Position numbers and translations under genes: made by a program. DNA of 64,000 nucleotides from Pezizomycotina sp. ARF18 (lineage: Eukaryota > Ascomycota): positions 62,001-126,000 of the forward strand of contig AZLU01000059.1 in the NCBI GenBank assembly GCA_002224055.1, given 5' to 3'. The notes beneath the pieces are model-generated. The model did not search any database. It was given only the letters and a program-made list of their open reading frames with translations, and was not told the DNA's origin. Positions 1 through 11,502 of this stretch are shown here, in pieces (position 1 is the stretch's first letter; every line of letters begins with the position of its first letter).

Positions 1-3000
1 AGCTTACAGGCAGATGGGAAATAATTGCTAATATGAGGCATTTTCATTACTAGCATTTTAGCTATGTCCATCCTCGCTGCTTTGCTTGTGTTTTGATATC
101 CTCCTCTCAAGAAGCGTACGTTTCTTAGTCATTATTGTGAATTTCTAAGAAATGTATATATATATATATATAAATGCAGTTTCATATACTGTTGCATATA
201 CGGACGGGCCGAATATAGTAGCTGGTAGCTATCATTCTTTCTCTCTCCATGACCACGTCGTGCGTATGCGAACGAGAAGATAAACTGGTAAAGAAATAAA
301 GTTGATGAGCAAGTGCACTCGGATCGCGTTTTCCTCTGTGAAACAAGGCTGCGAATTAGGGAAACGACCGTTTACCGAATATTACAAAGTCCAGGTATTT
401 GCGATCTATTCACCATATCTGGACTCTAGAATATCAAAGAAAGAAGTAAACTTTTGAGAAGGGATGTCTTATCTTCGCAACTTTTTTAATAACGTTTGTA
501 AACGTGTCTTTAGAAAGTGAGGCATTTACCCGTTTCAAGACAGCAGTACTCAACAGTAACAAAAACGATGTTCGCAATCGCAAATGCAAGATTGTACGCT
601 TCTTCTTGGTTTTTTTTTTTTTAGTTCTGATAAAGCTCTTGCATGTTAGGCAAAGGGAGGCAAACGAGAGAGATTTGCCTATTGTGCGCATTTTGTGTGA
701 GAGGCGTACCGGTATTTGGGGGGGACTTTATTAATTGGCTGGTATCGTTCTAGGATCAATAGATCTATAGAGATAACGAGCATTCTATAACAAAAAGCCA
801 TGGTATTAGGCTAATGATCGTATAAATCTCAAAAGCTAACTGATCTCGCTCATCGCGATCTTCTTCTACTCCAATCTTTGAAAAAAAGCATGACAGAGAT
901 ACTTGATATTACGTTCACCTTAAGGCTATTATGCTATATTCTGCTCATTGTTGATTCTGTAGACCTATCATGTGCATTACGCGCACAGGTCCTCTTTTTT
1001 TATTTTTTTTTTTATTTAAATTGACAACCGGCCGCCCCGCCCCACGATCTAGAACTACTCTCTTTTATGATCTCATTACTGACGTCCGCATCGGATGTGT
1101 ATCATTTTAGGAAACATATACTCATGTTCGATGATCTTACATTGATAAATTAAGAGAATGCGATTGAGATTGTGGCCAAATTTAAATTGCTTCACGGCAT
1201 GCAATTTGCGGGTTGTTTCTCTAGATCTCTGAGACAATTGGTGCTACTTATAATATCATCGATCCGTTGCCGAAACAATAATATGACTTACACAACCCCC
1301 TTCAGCGGAGTTAATATCGCCCCCACAGTCGGAGTATGATGGATCACTATGGGGTTATATCATCGAATAAGCACCGTCCTATAGGAAATTATCGGTCATT
1401 GTGACTTTGAAAGACAGGAAGAGAGGAAGGAGTGTCGTTTATCTTCCACATTTGCGAGAAATTGTCTAATATCAGACAAAGTATTTGCGGGCGGGTAGTG
1501 CACCTCCCCGCACTATTAATGGCGCCGTAAGCCATTTACTGGGCTATATATACTGATGAGACAATATTAATATGTATATTCTAGACTATAGAGCGGTGGC
1601 GACGCCATTCAGTCTCGTGATGTCCCGCGGGGAAACAGGTGGTATTTAGGCTACAGGGAGGGTAGGCAGTTCTTCTTATTGATAAACATTATCTAGGGAC
1701 CTTTAGTTAGGCCGGCTATAGGTCCTAATAATGATTGACGATATTGGCACTGATGTGAATATAACATCTTCAAAACGAATCATCCAAAGTCCCTCTGAAG
1801 AGGGATTTTCCTTATCAACCTCGATGAACTTCTAAATATATCGTACTAACAAGAATCGATAGAACTGTCAACGCCTGTGGGAGTATATCTAAAGTGACTT
1901 TCATTGAACTATACATAATATATCACTAGCGTTTTCAAGCATGATTTATCCGATCCTAACTCTTCATTTGTAGATTGTTTACTCTCATAGGCCAAGCTGG
2001 GACTTATTTCTTATTTGTATCAGATATTGCGCGATTCTTCGAGGGCAATGAACAGGTTAACAAGTGAGCGTTTCAATTAATGAACATTTGGCTGAGTAGG
2101 TTATTACTAGGTAACGCATTGGCCGTTATGAAGGGTCAGAAAGACAGACTTGTTGCATCGATCGCGAGATAGCATATTACGGTTATGAAAAGCAGGGCCC
2201 ATGTGTAGTAGTTCTTTATAATTCCTCAAATTTTTTTTAATTGAATTCAAATATTATCTCCTTTTTGGCATTCTAGTGATTCGTAAGAGTACCTGACGTC
2301 CAATTCTTTCAAAGTTCTATGTTATACCATTTGACCGACTAGCTACTTTTACCATGTATATATCGATATATATATGATGCGACATATATTGGTCATAAGG
2401 CGCTAGTTCAAGCTCTTATCAGCTTGATTACTTTAGATCGTTATAGCGTTCGATACTGAAGAACCAGTCCTATATAAATTTGATATCAGGTGCGACGTCA
2501 TGCCTTATTGGAAAATCCATTTACTTTAAAGCATCGAGCATTCTACGCCGCTTCATTCGGGGCCCTTGTGATGAAGCCAAGTACTAGCTTGTTCAGCTTG
2601 TCTAGTGCGACGTGACTGGACCCTATTTCGGTATGGCGATAGCTCACCTGAGCTAGCCGTCCTAGCTCTGCAATAAATTTCGGCAGTATCATAAATGAAT
2701 TTAAGAATTGGCATGGTACTTCCCATTTCCTTGCGATGAGTAATGATTAATCAGAGATTAATTAGCAGTGTCATAGGGAGACAACGGACAGCTACGCTCG
2801 AACGGCCTAGTCATAACTCGTATATCTGGCCAGCTCTTGAATGCTAACAATATCTCAGCGCTACAGAAGAATGTCGATGCATGTATAGATATTGCAAGAA
2901 TGCTTCTAGATATATAGACCCTAAGCTCATTTTATCCCTGTAGATGTTTGAGAAGAGCGATCTTCTTTCTACACTCATTGGTACCGCTCTGGAGCACATC

Positions 3001-3779
3001 ACTACCCGCGCCGCAGTGAAGCGGTTGAAGTATCCGTATCGGTACTTTTGAGACTATAGGAAACCAACGAACTGGTTCAAGATACTTTCACACATTTGTG
3101 AGTCTCAAGCACCATATTCTCGGTATTGAACAGTTGCTAAATTTTGTAAACAAGAAGCCGAAGAGCAGAGCAGGTCTTCAAGGACCGTCTATCCCTCATG
3201 ATAACGAATTCATAGCTAGATAGTGATTTGAAGGCGCCGTCGGATGTTATTGAAGTAGAGCATCGAGGTTGCAACCTGATTGACGGAGACCGAGAACACA
3301 TGATCTTATCATTATACCCATAATGCATCGTTTGTGATAGTATACAGTTGACGTTCCATAGTGACTTTTTGGATATGATATAAATACCCAAGTAGTCATT
3401 TTGCGCTTCTAATTGTCACTGACTCAAATACTTAGCTGTTTCCTGCCAATGTTATGTATACATACAGTATTGACGAGGACACCTTAGGCTCCAGATATCA
3501 CAAATATGGAAAACGACGAATCATCCATGAGAAGTTGAACAAAAAAAAAAAACTGTACGAAATTCCAGCAAAAGCATAAACCACCATTCCTAAGCAGTTG
3601 GGTGGTGGTAAAAGCAAACCTGATTTAACAAGTTTTCCTTTGTACGAAGCCTAAATCCTAAGAGGTCCAATCGATCCACCCTACTTCTCGACTATGGGTG
3701 TTACATCGATATTCACTGGTTGACCGCATTTTTCAAGAGCTGCTTACGTAAAGCACGTGTTCTCTACACTCTATCAGGT
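1..3779. other. gene-free AT-rich stretch
   Basis: No convincing coding region was found on either strand. The reading frames are short and none resembles a known family. The sequence is AT-rich with short TA runs near 155-172 and a small palindrome around 2355-2372, but CpG-containing words are still common. I see no terminal repeats or transposase fragments. It may be decayed mobile DNA, but nothing in it proves that. Confidence 0.5.
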
Positions 3780-3966
3780 AGCCTACGGGCCAGTTGAGAT
3801 GCTGAGAGGGTAGGATTCTGCTATTTAAGGCCCAATTCTTTTTTTGCTGTTGGCCGCAGAGGGGAGTTCACGTGATCGCCGCGTTTTGTGCTGTGCGTGC
3901 TCTATGGGCTGTTATGTCTTTGGAAGGGTGTTCTCACGGATTAAAAAATCAATCAATCAATCAATC
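3780..3966 (+). mobile_element. possible LINE 3' end with (AATC)n tail
   Basis: A block of about 180 bases is richer in G and C than its flanks. It ends in a run of A followed by about five copies of AATC (3945-3966). Non-LTR retrotransposons of fungi commonly end in a short tandem tail of this kind, so this could be a 5'-truncated 3' untranslated end. No reverse transcriptase fragment is present and no target-site duplication was recognised. It could also be an ordinary tetranucleotide repeat next to unrelated DNA. Confidence 0.35.
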
Positions 3967-4289
3967 CACCAGTGGCAGCACCTCGCTCCCTAGCGTCGCC
4001 TGATATCAACATGTTCCCTGTATTCACAGATGAGTAACTTATGAATATGAGCTGCTTATCAACATCATGTTCATTTACATCACTTCGGGTGTACAAATTA
4101 TCAAACTTGTGTGAACAAATTTAATTCTTAAATATAAAACTAAGCCGGCTCATTCTTATCTACCGCTAGTATATCGTTCCCTCAACATTGATCCGCATAC
4201 GTAACATTCATAGCATTCCCTTATACACGAAGAAAAAGTCAGCAAGTCAGAGAAGCACTTAGGCAATGAACTCTGAGTCATGCCGGCGA

Positions 4290-4764
4290 TTAATAATTAT
4301 TGTCATCTCTGTTCCTGCGGCTGCTTCCGTACGAATTGTCGTTGTCGCGGGAGCTTCCATACGAGCCATCATTACTTTGAGTGAGCTAAATCGATCATCT
4401 TATTCGGCTGAGCTTCTAAATCGTCATTGCCATGGCTGCTTCCGTAGGATTATCGTTGTCGTCGTCATGAGAGCTTCCGTAAGTGTTTGTTCAAGCTTCC
4501 TAGATCGTCATTGTCCTGCCTGAACTGCCGTAGGTATCGTTGTCTTTGCGGGAACTTCCATAGGTATCATGTCGTCTTTGGGAGCTTCCGTAGGTATTGT
4601 CCCGGTCATTCCTGCTGCTACTATAGGTCTTATAGAGTATATCAAGGCAGATGTTGAATTATGGAGCATTGTGGAGCATAGAGAAATGTATGAGAAAAGT
4701 CACGAAGAGGGCAGGTATTACGAACATCGTCACCGTAGCTTGGGTTGTGTCTCGTAGCAGACAT
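4290..4764 (-). CDS. small hydrophilic YGSS-repeat protein
   Basis: The protein is short, glycine-, serine-, asparagine- and aspartate-rich. It carries about seven copies of a TYGSS or SYGSS motif separated by short charged spacers such as RDND, and ends in RDDNNY before a TAA at 4290-4292. The start at 4764 (MSATRHNPSYGDD) is preferred over an upstream ATG at 4881. A TATA box lies only about 20 bases before that upstream ATG, and the stretch between is CAAC-rich like a fungal leader. A likely intron runs 4721-4621 (GTAATA..TATAG). The frame changes several times in the repeats, probably from missing bases. The composition resembles hydrophilins and other intrinsically disordered stress proteins, but no function is established. 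Confidence 0.6.
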
Positions 4765-4901
4765 TGTTGCTGATGTGGTTTGAGTGTAATAAGGTGGTTG
4801 TTGTGACGCTAAGCTTCTTTGTGTGTCGATTGGGAGTGATTTGAGTTGATGCTGCTCTGGAGATGGAGAGGTATTGGTCAAGAGAGGGGAACCCGGCTAT
4901 G

Positions 4902-4937
4902 TTTATATAGCAGAGAATTGCGCTGCTGAAAGCCAAT
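4902..4937 (-). promoter_or_regulatory. TATA and CCAAT elements of the YGSS gene
   Basis: Read on the minus strand, TATATAAA occupies 4909-4902, and a CCAAT box (4933-4937 on the plus strand) lies about 25 bases further upstream. Initiation roughly 30 bases after the TATA box would give a leader of about 110 bases to the ATG at 4764. A perfect TATA box is typical of inducible, stress-type fungal genes. Confidence 0.5.
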
Positions 4938-6078
4938 GGTGAGGGCAAGCACAGGATGGCCATCGCAATATTACCCCACTATGGTTCCATTGACACCATC
5001 AGAGTACATTGCCTTTGACTGCGATACCCAGTCACTATTGCCGCCCCAAAACCGAACTAACAGCTCTACTGTTGACGAAGGGAAGGAAGTAACGAAAAAA
5101 GCAAAATGTAAAGAAACGTAAGGATATTATTGGTATCGCCAACTTGGTAATGTACATTTCTTCCGACATCCTGTGGCTTTTCTTTTTTAAAAATCGCAAT
5201 TCCTTTCCCTCTTCCCTCAGTTTACCGAGAACAATCTTGTCCTCTGATCAGCTCGACGAACATTGGGGAACATAGGAGACGAGAAATTAGCAAAAAGGCT
5301 TAGGAAGATCAATCTGATGTAGTTCGAATCGGAAAAAAGCAACAGCCGGATATCCCAACTCGTACAATCACCTCGACGTCAGAAAAAGTCTATATAATCC
5401 GCGGAAGCAATAACAGCCGACATAGATTGAGAGGACTGGGAAGCAGAAACTCTATAAAACAGTTCCAATTCTCATAGAACTGGCACGGGCTTTATGATAG
5501 CCATGTTGTAGTAGACTCGAAGGGATCACATCATTCCGCTTTCATCATGAGCAGCGGTACCCCGCTTTTTTGATTTCTTCTTAACTTTGCGTTCTTTTCG
5601 CAATAGTTTTTCTGGATGTGTTGTGATCATTGCTTCTACACGAGTTTGGGTCTCTGTATCTGGCTCATGTTTATCAATGAAAGTGGGGTTCTCTAGCTTG
5701 TCTGGCTGTCCTGCATCGCTTGTGATCAAAAAAAATGCGGGAGATATAGAAATCGAGGCTGTGCAAAATAAGAAAAGAATCTCAGATTCAAGTATCTCCC
5801 TCGCTTTCGAGTTGCGAGAGGAATGCTCGGCAGGGTCTTATAATCGAGCTGCATACCATGCTCGCATTAGCTAAACGGGAATAAATAGATAGAGGAGGCG
5901 ATTTACCGCTTTTTACCGAGTTTTGTTTTTTTTGCCTTCAGCCTTATCCTGTTCCGAGTGGGAAATTTTGCGACGAGACGCCCCAAGATCTCATGACATT
6001 GCGCGACTGGCGATGTCTTTCAGCCCTAGGATGGATTAGTATCTTCTCGTGGTCTTTATGTTTTAAATTTTTTTTTTT

Positions 6079-6109
<31 letters not shown>

Positions 6110-6844
6110 TTTTATTTTGCCTTCTGAGACTACGGCGAGTCCGGATTATGAAGACAAAAAAATTGACGCTGTTTTGTCTTGATTTCAGCGGCAGGACGCA
6201 AGAAAAGGGAAAAGATACCAAAGCTTTTTGACATTTAAGTCGCAAATCGTTCAATCGCGGCAGTGAAAAGCACAAAATCATTAGCGTCGACGTCAACAGA
6301 TCTCTCGGTCTAAAAAAACGCGTCAACCCAAAAGCCCGGTTTGAGGCGAATAAATTTGAAAAGCGTCAATCTTTGCATGTCTAATCGGAGCACGCGGTTC
6401 TTTATGCAAGGCGTTAGGACTTTGCATGCACAGGGAGCCTCTCAGAAAAAGTGATCGAGAGGCCTTTGAACCTGTGTCTCAGATGGTAACGGCGTCCAAA
6501 AAAAAAGAGAAAAGAAGGCGGTAAAGAAAACTGTTGGCTGTTCTGTATCGTGCCCTCCTCCGACGCAAATTCAAAACCGGAGAGTCAGAAGGCAGCCCAG
6601 TTGTAGGCAATTCAGATATAGAAAATATGTCGGACGGTGCGATTTTATTAGTGTGCCATATATTCCGGCTTGTTTAGACACTGTACCAATAGCTTCTCCA
6701 CGCTTTACTCTAGTAATACAAAGAACAAGCCTTAAAAAGATGCAGAGGAAAAAAAATCTAGAAAGACGAACATTGCAGATACCAAGATAATGACGAGAAA
6801 TTTAGCGCACGTATTTGTTCTAAGAGAGAAAGCGCACACAAACG
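4938..6844. other. intergenic, no gene recognised
   Basis: It holds the upstream region of the YGSS gene, two TATA-like words near 5390 and 5452 with no clear plus-strand gene after them, a lysine-rich minus frame at 5526-5729 without an ATG at its beginning, and a TTTA microsatellite. Nothing here could be tied to a family. Confidence 0.5.
6068..6118. repeat. poly-T and (TTTA)n microsatellite
   Basis: A run of about twelve T is followed by seven or more copies of ATTT (about 6081-6110) and a short degenerate TTTTATTTT tail. It lies between the YGSS gene and the 3' end of Cwc15 and is not coding. Confidence 0.9.
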
Positions 6845-7990
6845 TTAGCTCTGTCGTACCTGTTGAGTGGATGTTGTACCAAAAGGATAGCCTACCATAA
6901 ACCGTTTTGTGAAAATCAGAGCGAAGAAGGTCCTGTTGTATTTCTCATATATTAGCAGGCTGAGCATGGCTGGACCTTAGGAAATGTAACAATTTTAGGC
7001 GATTCCGAGCGACTTACATTGACGAACTCCTTCTTCTTGCCCTTCTCCTCAACACAGGGCTTGATTTTGAAGATAACGTCGTCGTCCCACCTCCTCTTGA
7101 CGCTAAAATCCTTTTGGGATTGAGCAGCGGATTCCCATGTGCTATGTCGATTTCTCTTTGAGCTTCTGCTTCTGCTGCCTTCTCTCGTTCCTATACGTAG
7201 GTCATGCGACCTCGTTAGCAGAGGTAAAAAAATCGACTACCAATGATTGCAGTATGCAGTTCCTATGAAATGTAACGTTCCAAGTCAGAAATTGTAGCAA
7301 TTACCTCTCGTTCCTTAGCTTCGGCCCTCTCCCTCCTGATCTTCTCGAGCTCCCTCATCAGCTCCGCAGTCTCGTCCTCATCATCGCTATCGTCGCTACT
7401 ACTGCTGTCGCTGTCTGAGTCTCCTCCACCGCTTCCGAATCGGCGTCTAGATCTCTTGTCTCCTCGAGTATTCGCCGCCTTTTTGCCTCGGGACTCTCGT
7501 CTTCCTCCTCGGTCTTCCCTGCCATCTGCATCGTCGGTGTCCATGCGATCGGTTATCTGTCGTTTTGCAGCGCGGCGGTCCTTGAATCATCTTCATGTCC
7601 TCATCATCGTCGTCCGTGGGAAGAGGCTGGCCCTTGACTTTGGCGTAGTGGGCAGCCTCTGCCTTGAGAAGCTCGGCGCGGAGGTCGCGCTTCGCACTGT
7701 CCGGCTCGCCGCCTTGGCCGGGTTGACTATGGGTAGGTACGCGCGTCAGTAAAGGGTAGACGTGAATCGAGCGATTGGCATAGACGGAATAGGCTACGCA
7801 CCGTAGCTTGAGCTTCGTGTGTGCGGGAAGGAGGCGCTGGTGATATGCGGGCCCCTTTTGGTTTCCTTGCCGACGGCCTAATTCACGTAAAAGTGTTAGT
7901 AGAATTAAGCTTTCCACAAGCTAAGGAATGGTTATTGTAGAACAGAGGCGGACTTTACGGGTCGAATGTAGGACGATGTGCTGTAGTCAT
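6845..7990 (-). CDS. CWC15: spliceosome component Cwc15 (Cwf15)
   Basis: A core protein of the Prp19/NTC part of the active spliceosome. The N-terminus MTTAHRPTFDP, then GPAYHQRLLPAHTKLK in exon 2, an acidic middle, an ELMRELEKIRRERAEAKERE helix and the C-terminal KRRWDDDVIFK are family hallmarks. The C-terminal DLLRSDFHK follows. Introns are visible after PTFDP, after KLKLR, after AKERE (GTAATT..TATAG) and before DLLRSDF. A final short exon VRQS gives a stop at 6845-6847. Frame changes occur near 7560 and between NPLLNPK and VKRRWDDD, each consistent with one missing base. It is divergently arranged with Rrp45, with 322 bases between the two ATGs. Confidence 0.93.
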
Positions 7991-8312
7991 GGTGAAGGAT
8001 GCGGTGGAGACGTGATAGTGATTGAATTGAGGTCGCGATGATGATGTCGGCGTATACTTTGAGTTGAAAGATTTGGGTCAGAGCTCTTGGCAAAGAGTGC
8101 TATTAAAATTTTCTGTTTCTTTTTTCAATTTTTTGAGCCGCACCACCAACAACTTTAGTCCACCGACTGTTACACGGCATTAAAACTTTTCAAATCGTCG
8201 CTCGTTCTGCTAACATTGCCAACGCTTCGCCGCCGTTCGCACTGGACGTATTCCTAAAGTGCATTCCTCTTGTTCCCTTTCCTGTTAGCGAAACTTTTGA
8301 GCTGCCGCAACA
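7991..8312. promoter_or_regulatory. shared divergent promoter Cwc15 / Rrp45
   Basis: The two start codons face away from each other with 322 bases between them, so this stretch must hold both promoters and both leaders. No TATA box stands out. The Rrp45 side is relatively GC-rich and the Cwc15 side contains pyrimidine runs on both strands. Confidence 0.6.
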
Positions 8313-9347
8313 ATGCCGCCAGGGACATAGAGCTGAGCATAAATGAGAAGAGCTTCGTCCTCGAAGCTTTGAAGAAAGGAATTCGCATTGACGGCAGGGA
8401 ATTTGACGCATTTAGGGATGTCAAGATTGAGTTCGGGCAGGAGTACGGTCTGGTGGACATTACTCTGGCAAAACTCGGTTCGTAATTCAAGCTCTCACGA
8501 AGCAGGACCAAACGAGACCAGGGCTGAGCTAAAAGAGAGCTCTTTTCATTATAGCGTACTAGCAAGAGTTTCGGCTGAGGTTTCGAAACCGAGACAGGAG
8601 CGGCCGTTCGAAGGGCTATTCACGATCACGACGGAGATGGGACTATGGCTTCGCCGGTATTCGAAGCTGGAAGGTGAGCGACAAAATTTATCTACTTGAG
8701 CGGCCTCCAATGTTTCATCTTTCTCAATTAAAATAGCTTCATTCTGCTGCTCAGTGCTGAGATCTTTTCTACTGCGACAGACAAACGGAACAAGAGCTCC
8801 TTCTTGCCCGCTTAATAGAAAAATCCATCCGCCGCTCACATGCTCTCGATACCGAATCCCTCTGCATAGTCTCGGCAAACGCTGTTGGGCCGTTGCGTGC
8901 AGACTGTCTCTTTGTCTCCCACGATGGTAATCTCGTCGATGCATCCTGTCTCGCCGTCATCGCGGCGCTCTCCCACTTCCGCCGGCCGGACGTTACGGTA
9001 TCCGGCGACGTTATAACCATACACCGATCGAGGAGCGCGAACCTATGCCGTTGTCGATATTACACCATCCCATATGCGTCACGTTTTCTTTCTTTCTGGG
9101 CGGGGAGGTCTGCTTGATCGATGCGACGGCGCAGGAAGAAACATTGAGGGATGGGGACATGAGTATTACGATCAACAGGAACGGGGAGCTATGTCAGATC
9201 GCAAAGGCGGGCGGCGTAGCGACGGAGGCGCACGTTATTTTGCGGTGCGCTGAGGTGGCGCTAGTGAAAGTGAGGGAGATATCAAGGAAACTGATGGATG
9301 CGCTAAAGGAGGATGCAGCGAAGAGGAATGTTGGCTTGGGACCTTAG
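8313..9347 (+). CDS. RRP45: exosome RNase PH-like subunit Rrp45
   Basis: A subunit of the six-member RNase PH ring of the RNA exosome (EXOSC9 in animals), in nucleus and cytoplasm. Conserved blocks in order: ELSINEKSFVLEALKKGIRI with DGREFDAFRD, then RVSAEVSKP, GLFTITTEM, ESLCIVSAN, HDGNLVDASCLAVIAALSHF with RRPDV, and PLSILHHPICVTFSFF. Like other eukaryotic Rrp45 proteins it is expected to be structural rather than catalytic. Introns: 8478-8554 and 8674-8780. The ATG at 8313 (MPP) needs one extra base to join RDIELSINEK. Further single-base gaps before KTRVL, in EMGTMASP and before the MPLSILHH block are consistent with dropped homopolymer bases. The protein lacks the long C-terminal tail of the animal form. 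Confidence 0.93.
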
Positions 9348-9794
9348 ATTTACGGATAGAAGGGCGTTCGGAAAACGAAAGATAACATCTATGTACTTCT
9401 TATATTTGTTTCCTTGTAATATTATCATCTGATTTTGTTCTTCTTTCAGCTCTTTTTTGGCGTTTGGTAGAGATCTCTCAAAGCATCTGGATAGCAAGTG
9501 CAGTATATCTAAAAAGACATGATTTGATATTATTGAGTTTTCTTGGAAGATGAAAAGTCTTGGCATTTGGAGATGATAGATCGTCTGAACTTTTGTGTCG
9601 CTATCTATCTCTTTTCGGGCGCACCTTGCACCATTTAACCCGCGTTTTTTAACATTATTACTCTAGCACAACATCACCCGCACTTAACCTCCTATCTTCG
9701 CTATCGACAATGTTTATCCTAGTACTATAATAGCTCTAATTATACTTGGTATCTTTACGGCCTGAGCTCGGGACGGAAGAGCAGAAGTACAAAT
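9348..9794. other. intergenic Rrp45-Med22
   Basis: About 450 bases hold the Rrp45 3' end and the Med22 upstream region. No further gene is seen. Confidence 0.6.
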
Positions 9795-10422
9795 ATGGAG
9801 GGCTCATTTTCGTCACAGCAAATCTCCTCGCAACCCAGTACGATTCAGCACAATCCATTTGCATAGTGCACACAGAGAGCTAACGTCCTTTCATAACTGC
9901 AGAGCTACACACTCTCCAGAATACACTTCTCCGGCTATTCCAAGGCATCGTCGAGCTTGCGCCCGTACGTTTCACCGTGTGTTATTGTTTGAAATCTATC
10001 TCGCAGTTGATTAATATGTTTCGTACATAGACCGAGAACAAGGACCGCCAAATGACGGCTACGCAGACGTATCAGATACAGGTGCACGCCGCATCGATAG
10101 TACGTTACTCACCCCCACACTCACTTCTACATGAATATCACCAGAACTGTAGTGCTAATCGAAGTTTCGTTCAGATACAAAACGCCGAAGAGCTCCTGTC
10201 AATAACGCGCTCTTTGAAGGAAGCGTGGTTGTTCGGACGTCTAGGCGCGGAGCCGGTACAGAAGGACTCCGGCGGCGCGGAGGTGGATGAGAAGAACACG
10301 GAGGCGGACGCGGTATTTGTCGCGGAGTACTTGAGGGAAAGCTACGGGAGATGGACGTCGGCGTCACGGAGGAAGACGAGGAGGCGTATGCTATCGCGAG
10401 GAGGGCAGAGCGGGCGAAGTGA
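9795..10422 (+). CDS. MED22: Mediator complex subunit 22 (Med22/Srb6)
   Basis: A head-module subunit of Mediator, which links activators to RNA polymerase II in the nucleus. Exons appear to be 9795-9837, 9903-9964, 10031-10099 and 10175-10422, all with GT..AG introns and matching phases. The joined product reads MEGSFSSQQISSQP, then a KLHTLQNTLLRLFQGIVELA helix, TATQTYQIQVHAASI and the signature AEELLSITRSLKEAWLFGRL, which is diagnostic for Med22. The C-terminus KLREMDVGVTEEDEEAYAIA ending in RRAERAK is reached only if one A is added to the AAA at about 10338. As written, the frame runs on to 10498. Confidence 0.9.
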
Positions 10423-10641
10423 TTGGGAAAATGGTGAGAAGGGCGAGAGCTCGTGTACGATGTTACGTTTTTTGACGGAATGGCATACTGGAATATGAGC
10501 GACGAATATCATGAGAAAGTAGGGTCAAAGGGCGATGGGCGTTTCACTAAGCAAAGAAAACACCTAACTTGAAGCGCAGCGGGAATTTGCACTCGTGTCG
10601 ATGAGTTGACCTCCAGTTCTGAGAGCATTTACAACATTATT

Positions 10642-10789
10642 TCAAAAAAAAAAAAATAAAAAAAAAATAAAGTAATAAATAAATAATAAAAAAAATTTTT
10701 TTTAAAAAAAAAAAAAAAAAAATTAATAAAAAAAAAAAATAAAAAAAATAAATAAAAATTTTTAAAAAAAATAAAAAAATAAAAAAAAA
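10642..10789. repeat. A/T-only low-complexity block
   Basis: Almost 150 bases consist only of A and T, mainly long A runs broken by single T bases, with two short T runs in the middle (about 10695-10704 and 10758-10763). Some of the A runs could pair with these T runs. It lies about 220 bases after the Med22 stop. Confidence 0.9.
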
Positions 10790-11448
10790 GTGAACCCAAC
10801 AAAGGTCCTGGAGTAATCTTGAGACCTGGACTACGAAGCCAATGTTTATATTAACATTATTTCTTGAGGCGAAGCTACAAGCGCTTCGATATTGTTTTCT
10901 TTTGTTTTATTTGATTAAGCAGAAATGTTTTCACTTGGTCATGTATTATTGTCATTATTGTTGAATCATTACCTGTTGGATAGATCTTTGCGCGCGGTAT
11001 CGTGGTTTCTCTGTTGCTTCCGGTTTCTTTCTTTATTTAATATTTATTTATTTATATATTATTTCATTTTGTGTGTTAAAAAGCTATCCGCCGCCCCCAT
11101 TCTCCGTTGATATGTTGCACATCTATTTATCCCAGCATCTACGGTGTGCAAACATTCTATTAAATCAAAACAGGTCCTATATAGCTATATATTGCGGGTG
11201 GGATATTACTTGAGGGGCAAAAAAGCTTAAAGGGTACGTACTTATATATCGATATATTATCATTATCATTATCATGATTATGCGTATCACAGGCTCACAG
11301 CTGGCTGGAGTTAGCCGCTGGAGCTCGAAAAGGGACAGTACGCTAAATAAATGTGCCTGCCAGCTCAAAGACAGCTGCCTTCCCACACGGACATATAGCT
11401 CCCCTTTTCCTGCAGCTTAGGGGCAAGGGTTTACAAGCACAACTTGTA

Positions 11449-11449
<1 letters not shown>

Positions 11450-11492
<43 letters not shown>

Positions 11493-11502
11493 TTATTATT
11501 AT
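11450..11502. repeat. (CTA)n passing into (TTA)n microsatellite
   Basis: About fourteen copies of a CTA-type triplet change abruptly into about four TTA copies. The switch of unit within one array suggests a point change that then spread. It lies in the gene-poor region before Nrd1/Mrn1. Confidence 0.9.

Noticed and set aside
1-3779. RIP-mutated transposon
   Set aside because: It is AT-rich and gene-free, but no element structure, terminal repeats or protein remnants were recognised, and CpG words persist.
5315-5340. AGTTCGAATCGG, similar to a tRNA B box
   Set aside because: No A box at the right distance and no pairing acceptor ends.
5526-5729. Lysine-rich minus-strand frame of 67 codons
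   Set aside because: It has no ATG at its beginning, no recognisable domain and no plausible neighbouring exon.
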